Source: Thauera carbonicopians (GTDB lineage: Bacteria > Pseudomonadota > Gammaproteobacteria > Burkholderiales > Rhodocyclaceae). Taken from it: a stretch of DNA of 64,000 nucleotides. The stretch is taken from NCBI RefSeq assembly GCF_025699485.1, contig NZ_JANUXN010000019.1, positions 1-64,000 on the forward strand, read 5' to 3'. The translations under genes were made by a program, and so were the position numbers. Of the stretch, positions 8,405-16,270 are shown piece after piece (position 1 is the stretch's first letter; every line of letters starts with the position of its first letter). Under the pieces are notes generated by a model. That model searched no databases. It saw only the letters and a list, made by a program, of their open reading frames with translations, and was not told the DNA's origin.

Positions 8405-11284
8405 GTGAGCCGCAGTCGCCTGGCCGAGGCCTCCGGACGCCACCTGCCATGGGCAGCGGCAGCCGCTCTCGCCTGCGCGCTGTCACTGCTGTCATGGCTG
8501 CCGGTGCAGCGCTTCGACCTGCTCGCCTACGACACGCTCGAACCGCTGTTCCACGGCAAGACCCGCACGCAGGATTCGGTCGTGATCGCGATCGACGACG
8601 ACGCGCTCGACGCGCTCGGACGCTGGCCCTGGAGCCGTGCCGTGCATGCCCGGCTGATCGACCGGCTCAGCGCCGCCGGGGTATCCGCCATCGGCATGTC
8701 GATCCTGTTTGCCGAACCCTCCGCCGACGACCAGCGGCTGGCAGCGGCGATTGCCGCCTCCGGCCGCGTGGTCCTGCCGGTCGCGCCACGCGAAGCCGGC
8801 GACGCCGGCGGCGGGGTGACCGACCTGCTGCCCACGCCCGAACTCGGCGCCGCTGCGGCCGCGCTCGGCCACGTCGACGTCGAGCTCGACGCCGACGCCC
8901 TGGTGCGCCGCACCTACAGCCGCGCCGGCAGCGGCACGCCGCGCTGGGAAGCGCTTGCGCTGGCAACGCTGCGCCTGTCCAGCCCGGCCGGCCACGCGGC
9001 CGCCCTCGAGCAGCAGGCACAGGGCAGCGCATGGATTCGCCGCATCGCTTCCAGCCCGCTGTGGGTGCGCGAAGGCGAGCTGCTGCTGCCCTATCCCGTC
9101 GGCGAAACCAAACCGGCTCGCGTTTCGTATCACAGCCTGCTCGAGCACCCCGAACTGGCCGAGCAACTGCGCGGCAGAACCGTGTTCGTCGGCCCCACGG
9201 CCAAGGGCCTCGACGCCAGCCTGCCCACGCCCGACTCTCGCCACAGCCAGCCGATGGCGGCGGTCGAATTCCATGCCCGTGCTTACGACGCCCTGCGCAG
9301 CGGCCTGGTCTATCGCGGCGCCGGCAGCAGCGCCGCCCTGGGCCTCGGCCTGGCCTTGCTGGCGCTTGCCGCCGTCGTCCACGCCCGTATCCAGTCACCT
9401 TCCATCGCCGCTGCCGCAGTAGCCGGCCTTGCGCTTCTTCCGCTCGCCGCCAGCGGCATGGCACTCAATGCCTGGCAGTTGTGGATCCCGCCGACCCCTG
9501 CGCTGAGCAGCCTGCTGTTCGGCAGCCTGCTGTGGTTCGGGCTGTACCTGCAGCGCACCCGCGGCAGGCTGCGCCACGCCCAGCAGGACGCCGACGCCAC
9601 GCTGCGCTCGATCGCCGACGCGGTATTCACCATCGACGAAAGCACCCGCGTCACGCTGACCAATCCGGTCGCGGAACGCCTGACCGGACTGAGCCGCGAC
9701 GAAGCCCAGGGCAGCCTGATCGGCAACCTGGTTCGGGAACACACGGAGCAGACCTCGCAGATCGTCGGAACCGTGCTCGCCTGTCTGAAGAACCGGCACA
9801 CGATACGCCTGCCGGAGCCGATCGAATGGCTGGGTCCCGACGGCAACAGCTACGCCCTCAAGCTCACCGCGACGCCGGTCGGCGGTGCCGGCGGCGGCGC
9901 GGTGCTGGCGTTCAACGACGTCACCGACGCCATCGCCGCCACCATCCGGCTGCGGCACGAAGCCACCCATGATCTGTTGACCGGACTGCCCAACCGCGCC
10001 CTGCTGCTCGACCGCCTGCGCCTGGCGCTTGCCAACGCGCGGCGCCACAACAGCATGCTGGCGCTGCTGTTCGTCGACCTCGACCGCTTCAAGCGCATCA
10101 ACGACAGCCTGGGACACGACGCCGGAGACACGGTGCTGCGGGACGTGGCCGCGCGCCTGCAGGCGTCGGTGCGGGCCGGCGACACCATCGCACGCTGGGG
10201 CGGCGACGAATTCATCATCCTGCTGGACAAGCTGGAGGACCGCAACGCGGTGATCGCGGTGGCGCTCAAGGTGCTCGAAATCCTCGATCGCGAATTCGAG
10301 GCCGACGGCAACACCGGCCTGCTGCTGTCATGCAGCATCGGCATCAGCGTCGGGCCCGACGACAGTCCGAATGCCGAAACCCTGCTGTCGATGGCCGACA
10401 AGGCCATGTACCGGGGCAAGATCGAAGGCGGCAGCCGCTACACCTTCTATTCGCCGGAGATGAACACCTGGTCGCGCGACCGCCTGGACATGGAAACCGC
10501 GCTGCGCCACGGCCTGGCCAACCAGGAGTTCGAGCTGTTCTATCAACCGCAGATCGAGATCGCCAGCGGCCGCCTGGCCGGCCTCGAATCGCTGATCCGC
10601 TGGCAACGCCAGGGCAAGGGCCGGGTGATGCCGGACGAGTTCATCCCCGCAGCGGAGGAATCGGGCATCATCCGCGGCATCGGCGAATGGGCGATCCATG
10701 CCGCGATGAGGCAGACCGCCCACTGGAACCGCGAAGGGCTGCTCACGGTGCCGCTCGCGGTCAACGTATCGGCGCGCCAGTTCTCCGACATGACCATCGT
10801 CGACACCATCCGCGAAGGCCTCGCCGACAGCGGGCTCGCGCCATCGATGCTGAAAGTGGAGCTGACCGAATCGACCGCGATGCGCAATCCCGGCTACGCT
10901 GCCGAGCTGCTGCACAGCATCCACAACCTGGGCGTCAGCATTGCGGTGGACGATTTCGGCACCGGTTACTCCTCGCTGTCGCTGCTCAAGCGCTTTCCGG
11001 TTTCGGAACTGAAGATCGACAGGAGCTTCGTCGGCGACGTCAACGACCACGACGCCGCCGCCATCGTGCGCGGCACCATCGCGCTGGCCCACGGCCTCGG
11101 CATGACCGTAGTGGCCGAAGGTGTCGAGACCCAGGCGCAACTGCGCTTTCTCGCCGACCACGGCTGCGACGTCGCCCAGGGCTACCTGTTCGCCCAGCCC
11201 CTGCCGCCGGACGAGATCCGCAACTGGCTCAGCGGCCCGCCGCCGCACGTGCTGCACGCCATCGGCCTGCTTTCCAGCAAGTGA
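8405..11284 (+). CDS. CHASE2-PAS-GGDEF-EAL c-di-GMP signalling protein
   Basis: This 959-residue membrane protein has an N-terminal transmembrane helix, an extracytoplasmic CHASE2 sensor (about residues 40-300), further transmembrane helices to about residue 385, a PAS domain, then GGDEF and EAL domains. The cyclase motif reads RWGGDEFIIL. The EAL signature is the ESL variant (LESLIRW), but the other catalytic blocks are intact: NVSARQF, ELTES, DDFGTGYSSL and LKIDRSF. It could therefore make or degrade c-di-GMP. The start is GTG at 8405, preceded by AGGAGG. It follows the LysM/FecR gene by 150 bases and is probably co-regulated. Confidence 0.93.
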   Translation: MSRSRLAEASGRHLPWAAAAALACALSLLSWLPVQRFDLLAYDTLEPLFHGKTRTQDSVVIAIDDDALDALGRWPWSRAVHARLIDRLSAAGVSAIGMSILFAEPSADDQRLAAAIAASGRVVLPVAPREAGDAGGGVTDLLPTPELGAAAAALGHVDVELDADALVRRTYSRAGSGTPRWEALALATLRLSSPAGHAAALEQQAQGSAWIRRIASSPLWVREGELLLPYPVGETKPARVSYHSLLEHPELAEQLRGRTVFVGPTAKGLDASLPTPDSRHSQPMAAVEFHARAYDALRSGLVYRGAGSSAALGLGLALLALAAVVHARIQSPSIAAAAVAGLALLPLAASGMALNAWQLWIPPTPALSSLLFGSLLWFGLYLQRTRGRLRHAQQDADATLRSIADAVFTIDESTRVTLTNPVAERLTGLSRDEAQGSLIGNLVREHTEQTSQIVGTVLACLKNRHTIRLPEPIEWLGPDGNSYALKLTATPVGGAGGGAVLAFNDVTDAIAATIRLRHEATHDLLTGLPNRALLLDRLRLALANARRHNSMLALLFVDLDRFKRINDSLGHDAGDTVLRDVAARLQASVRAGDTIARWGGDEFIILLDKLEDRNAVIAVALKVLEILDREFEADGNTGLLLSCSIGISVGPDDSPNAETLLSMADKAMYRGKIEGGSRYTFYSPEMNTWSRDRLDMETALRHGLANQEFELFYQPQIEIASGRLAGLESLIRWQRQGKGRVMPDEFIPAAEESGIIRGIGEWAIHAAMRQTAHWNREGLLTVPLAVNVSARQFSDMTIVDTIREGLADSGLAPSMLKVELTESTAMRNPGYAAELLHSIHNLGVSIAVDDFGTGYSSLSLLKRFPVSELKIDRSFVGDVNDHDAAAIVRGTIALAHGLGMTVVAEGVETQAQLRFLADHGCDVAQGYLFAQPLPPDEIRNWLSGPPPHVLHAIGLLSSK

Positions 11285-11370
11285 GCACCCGCGGCCCGGG
11301 TCCGCCTCGCCCTGCTTGCCGGCGAGCCGCTACAATCGACAGACTATCCCGAGACCTCATCGCCCGCACG

Positions 11371-12030
11371 ATGTCCACACCCGCTCCACGTCCAGCCGAC
11401 CGCCGCGTCACCGGGGTACTGCTCGCCGGCGGCCAGGGCAGCCGCATGGGCGGCGTCGACAAGGGTCTCACGGAGCTGGCCGGCAGGCCGATGGCGGCGC
11501 ACGCGCTCGAGCGCCTCGCGCCGCAGGTGGATGAGCTCGTCATCAATGCCAACCGCAACCTCGATGCCTGGCGCAGCTTCGGCCACCCGGTGTTCGGCGA
11601 CGACATCGGCGGCTTCGCCGGCCCGCTCGCCGGCCTGCATGCCGCGCTGCTGCACGCCCGCCACCCGCTGGTGGCCACCGTGCCCTGCGACTCGCCCTTC
11701 CTGCCGGGCGATCTCGTCGACCGTCTCGCCGGCGCGCTGCACACGGCCGGCGCCCAGCTCGCCGTCGCGCGCACCTTCGACCGGCTGCAGCCGGTGTTCT
11801 GCCTGTGCCGCCGCGAACTCGCCGGCCCGCTCGCCGAATACCTTCGCGGCGGCGGGCGCGGCGTCGCCCGCTGGCACGACACGCTGGACGTGGTAGAAGT
11901 GTCCTTCGACAACGAGGCCGCCGCCTTCCGCAACATCAACACCCCCGCGGAACTCGCGGAGGCCGGCCGCAGCATGAGCCTCGACGGCGCCCCGGCCGTC
12001 ACCGACATCCAGCAAAGGAACCCGACATGA
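11371..12030 (+). CDS. mobA: molybdenum cofactor guanylyltransferase
   Basis: MobA transfers GMP from GTP to molybdopterin to form the bis-MGD cofactor used by nitrate reductase, DMSO reductase and relatives. The 219-residue product begins its fold with [19 protein letters not shown], the nucleotide-binding signature, and keeps VPCDSPFLP and the [11 protein letters not shown]-terminal block. ATG 11371 is chosen because the homologous sequence begins about 15 residues later. Its stop overlaps the start of the next gene (ATGA at 12027-12030), so the two are translationally coupled. Confidence 0.95.
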   Translation: MSTPAPRPADRRVTGVLLAGGQGSRMGGVDKGLTELAGRPMAAHALERLAPQVDELVINANRNLDAWRSFGHPVFGDDIGGFAGPLAGLHAALLHARHPLVATVPCDSPFLPGDLVDRLAGALHTAGAQLAVARTFDRLQPVFCLCRRELAGPLAEYLRGGGRGVARWHDTLDVVEVSFDNEAAAFRNINTPAELAEAGRSMSLDGAPAVTDIQQRNPT

Positions 12031-13367
12031 AGCAATACGACTACATCGCAATCGGCGGCGGCAGCGGCGGCGTCGCCACCGCACGGCGCGCGGCGGAATA
12101 CGGCGCCAGCGTGCTGCTGGTCGAAGCCGCCCGCCTCGGCGGCACCTGCGTGAACGTCGGCTGCGTGCCGAAGAAGGTGATGTGGTACGCCTCCAACATC
12201 GCCCAGACCATGCGCGATGCACCCGGCTACGGCTTCGACGCGCCGGCAAGCCGCTTCGACTGGAACACGCTCAAGACCCGCCGCGACGCCTACATCGCCC
12301 GCCTCAACGGCATCTACGCCAACATGCTGGACAAGGCCGGCGTCGACGTCGTCGAAGGCTGCGCCCGCTTCGTCGATGCCCGCAGCATCGAAGTCGAGGG
12401 CCAGCGCTACAGCGCGCCGCACATCGTCATCGCCACCGGCGGCCGCCCGGCGCTGCCGGACATCGAAGGCGCCGAACTCGGCATCGACTCGGACGGCTTC
12501 TTCGCCCTCGACCGGCAGCCGCGCCGCGTCGCCGTCGTCGGCGCCGGCTACATCGCAGTGGAACTGGCCGGCGTGTTCAACGGCCTCGGCAGTCAAGTCG
12601 ACATGCTGGTGCGCGGCCCCCACCTGCTGCGCCCCTTCGACACCATGCTGCGTGACGAACTCGGCGAACAGATGCAGGCCAGCGGCGTGCGCCTGAACTT
12701 CGGTACCCAGCCCAAGGCCGTCAGCCGCCAGTCCGACGGCAGCCTGCGCATAGCCTGCGGCGACGGCAAGGTCTTCGAAGCCGACGCGCTGGTGTGGGCC
12801 ACCGGCCGCCGCGCCAACACCGACCGCCTGAATCTCGAAGCCGCCGGCATCGCCGCCGACGACAAGGGCGTCATCCACACCGACGCCTTCCAGAACACCG
12901 CCGTGCCCGGCGTCTACGCCATCGGCGACATCACCGGCCGCGCCGAACTCACCCCGGTCGCCATCGCCGCCGGCCGCAGGCTGGCCGCCCGCCTGTTCCT
13001 GGACCAGGCCGACAGCCGGCTCGACTACGACGACATCCCCACCGTCATCTTCAGCCACCCGCCGATCGGTACCGTCGGCCTCACCGAAGAAGAAGCCCGC
13101 AAGCGCTTCGCCAAGGTCAAGGTCTACACCACCCGCTTCACCGCGATGTACCACGCGCTGACCGAACACCGTCCGCGGACGGCGATGAAGCTGGTCTGCG
13201 AAGGTGCCGACGAACGCATCGTCGGCCTGCACGTCATCGGCGACGGCGCCGACGAGATGCTGCAGGGCTTCGCCGTCGCCGTCCGCATGGGCGCGCGCAA
13301 GGCCGACTTCGACCGCACCGTCGCCATCCACCCCACCAGTGCCGAAGAACTCGTCACGCTGCGCTGA
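12027..13367 (+). CDS. gor: glutathione-disulfide reductase family flavoprotein
   Basis: The 446-residue FAD/NAD(P)H disulfide oxidoreductase has the FAD loop [19 protein letters not shown] at the N terminus, the redox-active disulfide in [13 protein letters not shown], the second nucleotide-binding loop [13 protein letters not shown], the FAD motif [10 protein letters not shown] and the dimer-interface active base region [10 protein letters not shown]. These match glutathione reductase rather than lipoamide dehydrogenase. It starts within the mobA stop codon (4-bp overlap). A 90-residue hypothetical protein follows 13 bases later. Confidence 0.95.
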   Translation: MKQYDYIAIGGGSGGVATARRAAEYGASVLLVEAARLGGTCVNVGCVPKKVMWYASNIAQTMRDAPGYGFDAPASRFDWNTLKTRRDAYIARLNGIYANMLDKAGVDVVEGCARFVDARSIEVEGQRYSAPHIVIATGGRPALPDIEGAELGIDSDGFFALDRQPRRVAVVGAGYIAVELAGVFNGLGSQVDMLVRGPHLLRPFDTMLRDELGEQMQASGVRLNFGTQPKAVSRQSDGSLRIACGDGKVFEADALVWATGRRANTDRLNLEAAGIAADDKGVIHTDAFQNTAVPGVYAIGDITGRAELTPVAIAAGRRLAARLFLDQADSRLDYDDIPTVIFSHPPIGTVGLTEEEARKRFAKVKVYTTRFTAMYHALTEHRPRTAMKLVCEGADERIVGLHVIGDGADEMLQGFAVAVRMGARKADFDRTVAIHPTSAEELVTLR

Positions 13368-13380
13368 GGGACCGGACACC

Positions 13381-13653
13381 ATGCCGATGAACTACGAACA
13401 GCATCTGGACGAAGTCGCCACCCTGCTCTACGAACGCTACGAGCAGAGCGAAGAAACCGCGATCAAGCTGGTCATGACCGCGCAGGAGGACGACTTCTTC
13501 AGCGGCCACGACGACGATCCGTCCATCTGTACGCAGGAACGCGCGGAGGCCGACGCCCGCGCGGTTTACCGGAAGTACGGCCAGCCGCGCCCGGCGGCGG
13601 CTGCACAAAAACAGGCGGAACAACGGCCGAAGCGGAAACCCAAAAGGAAATGA
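13381..13653 (+). CDS. small hypothetical protein with basic tail
   Basis: I do not recognise the family. The 90-residue protein has an acidic N-terminal two thirds (YEQHLDEVATLLYERYEQSEETA, interrupted by D and E clusters) and a strongly basic C terminus ending KRKPKRK. It sits 13 bases after the gor-like gene and is probably co-transcribed. ATG 13381 is used; an alternative ATG six bases later gives two fewer residues. Codon use looks like that of its neighbours, so it is likely a real gene. Confidence 0.65.
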   Translation: MPMNYEQHLDEVATLLYERYEQSEETAIKLVMTAQEDDFFSGHDDDPSICTQERAEADARAVYRKYGQPRPAAAAQKQAEQRPKRKPKRK

Positions 13654-13800
13654 GATGGCGATTCAAGGGCGAAGCGCTGGATGGCGTACGCCCTTGAACC
13701 AGCAATGATGGCCCCGGCCTGACACGATCGGCAGCACTTCACCATCGACTGCATGCGCCGGAACCTGCAGCGATCGCCGGCCCGCCGTGGCCGGGCACGC

Positions 13801-14034
13801 CTACTTCAGATCATCCAGCGAAGCGCCGAAGTTGATGTGGAAAGGCTGGCCGTCGATGACCAGCGCCGGCACCGACTTGACGCCAAGGCCTTCGGCTTCG
13901 GCGATGCGGGATTTCTGCTCGCCCAGATGCACGACTTCGACCGTATAGCGCGCAGGGTCGAGCGCGCTGGCGAACTGCTGCTCCGCAGATACGCAAACCG
14001 GGCAACCCGCGTGGAAGAACACAGCCTTGCTCAT
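13801..14034 (-). CDS. thioredoxin/glutaredoxin-like small protein
   Basis: The 77-residue protein has a thioredoxin-fold N terminus with a CPVC redox motif in FHAGCPVCVSAEQQF and the later SVPALVIDGQPFHINFG segment carrying the cis-proline. ATG 14034 is preferred because AGGAGAG lies 6 bases upstream, over a longer in-frame reading from 14061. It is divergent from a MarR-type regulator, and a perfect palindrome lies in its leader. Likely role: thiol-disulfide exchange under control of that regulator (inference). Confidence 0.8.
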   Translation of the reverse strand: MSKAVFFHAGCPVCVSAEQQFASALDPARYTVEVVHLGEQKSRIAEAEGLGVKSVPALVIDGQPFHINFGASLDDLK

Positions 14035-14062
14035 GATGACTCTCCTCTGTTCCATGGACATT

Positions 14063-14083
14063 TATGCATCGACTCGATGCATA
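14063..14083. promoter_or_regulatory. palindromic operator, perfect 10-1-10
   Basis: A perfect inverted repeat reads TATGCATCGA, C, TCGATGCATA. It lies 29 bases upstream of the thioredoxin-like start codon, between it and the divergent marR gene. A second copy centred 56 bases away supports it as the binding site of the adjacent MarR protein. On the minus strand, TTGACT at 14116-14111 could serve as a -35 element, placing this palindrome over the -10/start region. Confidence 0.7.
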
Positions 14084-14119
14084 TTAAGCTTAGACCCCGC
14101 ACATCATGCTAGTCAAGTC

Positions 14120-14138
14120 ATGCATCGAGGCGATACAT
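14120..14138. promoter_or_regulatory. second, imperfect copy of the MarR operator
   Basis: This 19-base site repeats ATGCATCGA exactly on its left half and has GCGATACAT on its right half, so 7 of 9 positions pair. It ends 7 bases before the marR start codon and overlaps the likely -10 and ribosome-binding region. Occupancy here would give negative autoregulation of marR, while the perfect copy at 14063-14083 would control the divergent gene. Confidence 0.62.
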
Positions 14139-14145
14139 TATCTCC

Positions 14146-14694
14146 ATGAGCACCGCCACCCTGTACCTCGAACGCCTGAGCGCACTGCTCCAGCAGGCCG
14201 TGCGCGAGGACGCTGCGCGCCACGGCCTGCTGCCGATCCACATCCAGGTGCTGCAATACCTCGTCCAGGCCAACCAGTACAGCGACCTGCCGATCGCCAT
14301 CGCCGACTACTTCGGCATCACCCGCGGCACGGTATCGCAGACCCTGGCCGTACTCGAACGCAAGGCGCTGATCGTCAAGCAGGCCGACGCGCGCCACGGC
14401 AAGCGCATCCACCTGAAGCTGACGCCCGCCGGCATGGCGGTGCTGCAGGACAGCTGGGCCGAGCGCATGCAGCGCGCACTCGACATGCAGCCCGACGGCG
14501 CCGCGCTCGCCGGCACCCTGCGCGACATCCTCGTCGCCCTGCAACGCCTCAACGGCCAGCACGCCTTCGGCATCTGCCGGCAATGCGCCCACTTCCGCAC
14601 CGACGGCGGCACCACGCACTGCGGCCTGACCGGCGAAGCGCTGGCCACCGAACAGACCGGGAAAATATGCCGAGAATGGGCAACGCCCGCCTGA
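14146..14694 (+). CDS. MarR family transcriptional regulator with C-terminal cysteine cluster
   Basis: The 182-residue protein has a MarR winged helix: LLPIHIQVLQYL, the recognition-helix region FGITRGTVSQTLAVLERKGL-like (here KAL) and the wing DARHGKRIHLKLTPAG. After the usual MarR end it carries an extra tail with a CxxC pair (ICRQCAHF), one Cys in HCGL and one in ICREW. Four cysteines suggest metal or redox sensing, which suits its divergent thioredoxin-like partner. Two palindromes sharing ATGCATCGA lie in the intergenic region. Its 3' end abuts a truncated vapC. Confidence 0.9.
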   Translation: MSTATLYLERLSALLQQAVREDAARHGLLPIHIQVLQYLVQANQYSDLPIAIADYFGITRGTVSQTLAVLERKALIVKQADARHGKRIHLKLTPAGMAVLQDSWAERMQRALDMQPDGAALAGTLRDILVALQRLNGQHAFGICRQCAHFRTDGGTTHCGLTGEALATEQTGKICREWATPA

Positions 14695-14701
14695 CGGCGA
14701 G

Positions 14702-15061
14702 ATTCCCGTATCAGTTCTGCAGTGCCTGGCGGCCGTCAGCGCGCGAAATCACCGCGTAGTGATCTCGGAGATCACCTATGCAGAAATGCGCTATGGCCAG
14801 ATCGGCAGAAAAGCCTTCCCTCGTCACAAGACGCTGGTCGACGAGTTCGTGCTTCGGCTGGATGAGATCCTGCCCTGGGACAGACACGCCGTGGACGCCG
14901 CCACGGAAGTGAAAAGAGCGCTGTCACAGGCAGGGACACCCATCGGCCCCAACGATGCAGCCATCGCAGGCCATGCCATTTCAAGCGGCCGCATACTGGT
15001 CACGAACAGCACGCGCGAATTCTGCAGGGTTCCCCGACTGATCCATGAGGATTGGGTCTGA
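14702..15061 (+). pseudogene. VapC-type PIN toxin remnant lacking its N terminus
   Basis: From about 14702 the frame reads PVSVLQCLAAVSARNHRVVISEITYAEMRYGQIG and then a complete VapC C-terminal half with LDEILPWD, IGPNDAAIAGHA and ILVTNSTREFCRV. The usual VapC start, MxxLDTN followed by a short helix with the first catalytic Asp, is absent. Upstream, the same frame runs into the end of marR. A GTG at 14759 would give at most 100 residues. With one catalytic acid lost and no vapB next to it, the toxin is most likely dead. Confidence 0.75.
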
Positions 15062-15227
15062 CCGGCCTGCGCCGCCTCTTCAGCGCCTTTCCTTCGGCGC
15101 AGAATCCTGCTCCGGCTTGCCCCGGACAGTCTGGCTACAGCCAAATCAGCCATCGCTGTCCGCAGCTCCCGGACATGCAGCCCGACTCTGTACGGTCATT
15201 TGCGCCGAATGACCGGCATGACTCCGA

Positions 15228-15272
15228 AGCGGAAAGCGGGAATGTCAACTTTTGACAATCCCGCTTTCCGCT
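15228..15272. repeat. long inverted repeat, 21-bp arms, upstream of pilA
   Basis: Arms at 15228-15248 and 15252-15272 pair at 20 of 21 positions around a 3-base loop. The core of each arm is AGCGGAAAGCGGGA and its complement. It lies in the 354-base gap between the vapC remnant and pilA. It is followed by CTTTG rather than a long T tract. It may act as a terminator insulating pilA, or as binding sites for a pilin regulator. The rest of the gap holds only the sigma-54-type promoter. Confidence 0.6.
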
Positions 15273-15351
15273 TTGTCACATCCCGCCCCGCCCTGCTGTC
15301 AACCCGGCGGTCAAAAATCACGGAAACTTCCCCGAATTTGCGCTCCCGGAC

Positions 15352-15368
15352 CTGGCACGGCTTTCGCT
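15352..15368 (+). promoter_or_regulatory. sigma-54-type (-24/-12) promoter of pilA
   Basis: The stretch CTGGCACGGCTTTCGCT matches the RpoN consensus YTGGCACGRNNNTTGCW at all fixed positions except one T. GG at 15354-15355 and GC at 15366-15367 have the required 10-base spacing. Transcription would begin near 15379, giving a leader of about 37 bases with AAGGAG at 15402-15407. Type IV pilin genes are commonly RpoN/PilR controlled, so context agrees. No pilS or pilR is in the window. Confidence 0.78.
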
Positions 15369-15415
15369 AAGTAGTTCTCAAGCGGAATGACCGCCGTACT
15401 CAAGGAGCAAGACAA

Positions 15416-15595
15416 ATGAAAAAGATTCAGAAAGGCTTCACGCTGATCGAATTGATGATCGTCGTGGCGATCATCGGCATTCTGGCTGCGGTGGCGATCC
15501 CGCAGTTCAATGAATATCGTGCGAAGGCGAATGACTCGACAGCTCAAGCTGATGCCAAAAACGCAATTACCGTAATGACTGCGGCTCAACGCTAA
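15416..15595 (+). CDS. pilA: short type IV prepilin
   Basis: The product is only 59 residues. The leader MKKIQKG is followed by [24 protein letters not shown], the canonical class III signal with Phe1 and Glu5 of the mature protein and the hydrophobic pilin helix. It then stops 28 residues later at AAQR, with no globular head or disulfide loop. Mature length is 52 residues against about 140-160 for ordinary type IVa pilins. AAGGAG lies 8 bases before ATG. It resembles the N-terminal-only pilins of Geobacter (PilA-N) and Azoarcus (known from memory). The next gene may supply the missing head. Confidence 0.93.
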   Translation: MKKIQKGFTLIELMIVVAIIGILAAVAIPQFNEYRAKANDSTAQADAKNAITVMTAAQR

Positions 15596-15625
15596 GTCTG
15601 GTGACGAGAAATCGGAGATACTGAA

Positions 15626-16096
15626 ATGAAAAAACTGCTTCTTTCCCTCGCCCTGGGGTTCGGCTTGGCCGGAAATTTGATGGCGGCTGACAACGCGGGC
15701 ACAACAATTGCCGGAGCCGTTACCACTACCGATTGCAGCCTCCTGACAGAGGACGTCAGACTCAACCTTTCCTCCGCAGTGTTTGGCTCATATGCTTGCA
15801 ATACCACCGACAACGTCATCGGCATTGCAACCTGCCACCCGCAAGGTCGTAAGGGCAACGTAACTGTAGCTTGCGACCCGGTTGATAACCCCGCCGCAAT
15901 CCCACCATACACTGCCCCGGATGGTTGCACTGTACGAGCAGGTGGAACCGGTCCTAACGACGGTGAGATGACGGTACAGGGCGGTCTTGCATTTACTGCA
16001 AGCTCGGCCGGAGGCCGAGTTCAGGGAGAAGCCGCTCAGAACTGCACCACTGGCGGCAACACCAATGCTGAAGCTGAAAACGCGGCAGGGCTGTAA
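15626..16096 (+). CDS. secreted cysteine-rich partner of the short pilin (PilB/PilA-C-like position)
   Basis: The 156-residue protein begins with a clear Sec signal peptide, MKKLLLSLALGFGLAGNLMA, cleaved before ADNAGTT. The mature part is rich in Thr, Gly and Ala with six cysteines, enough for three disulfides. I recognise no domain. It begins 30 bases after the pilA stop, so both should share the sigma-54-type promoter. Position and size recall the second gene of the Azoarcus pilAB locus and Geobacter PilA-C. Base composition is visibly less GC-rich than neighbouring genes. Confidence 0.8.
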   Translation: MKKLLLSLALGFGLAGNLMAADNAGTTIAGAVTTTDCSLLTEDVRLNLSSAVFGSYACNTTDNVIGIATCHPQGRKGNVTVACDPVDNPAAIPPYTAPDGCTVRAGGTGPNDGEMTVQGGLAFTASSAGGRVQGEAAQNCTTGGNTNAEAENAAGL

Positions 16097-16149
16097 AAGC
16101 TGAAATAATCTGTATTCTGCTGGCCGAGCATTTAGGCTTTAGTCCATCG

Positions 16150-16196
16150 AAACCAAGCCATTGCGGTATCTACACGCAGGGCTTGGTTTTGGCTTT
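16150..16196 (+). terminator. probable terminator after the pilin pair
   Basis: AAACCAAGCC at 16150-16159 pairs perfectly with GGCTTGGTTT at 16180-16189, with a 20-base loop and the T-rich TGGCTTTTTC behind it. It lies 53 bases after the secreted-protein stop and before the permease gene, so it could end or attenuate pilA transcription. The long loop makes it weaker than a classic terminator. Confidence 0.5.
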
Positions 16197-16270
16197 TTCA
16201 TATCTATGTATCGATATTTTCAGAATAGTCCGGCTACTCAAAATAATCGTTTCGATAAGCCTACTTCAAA

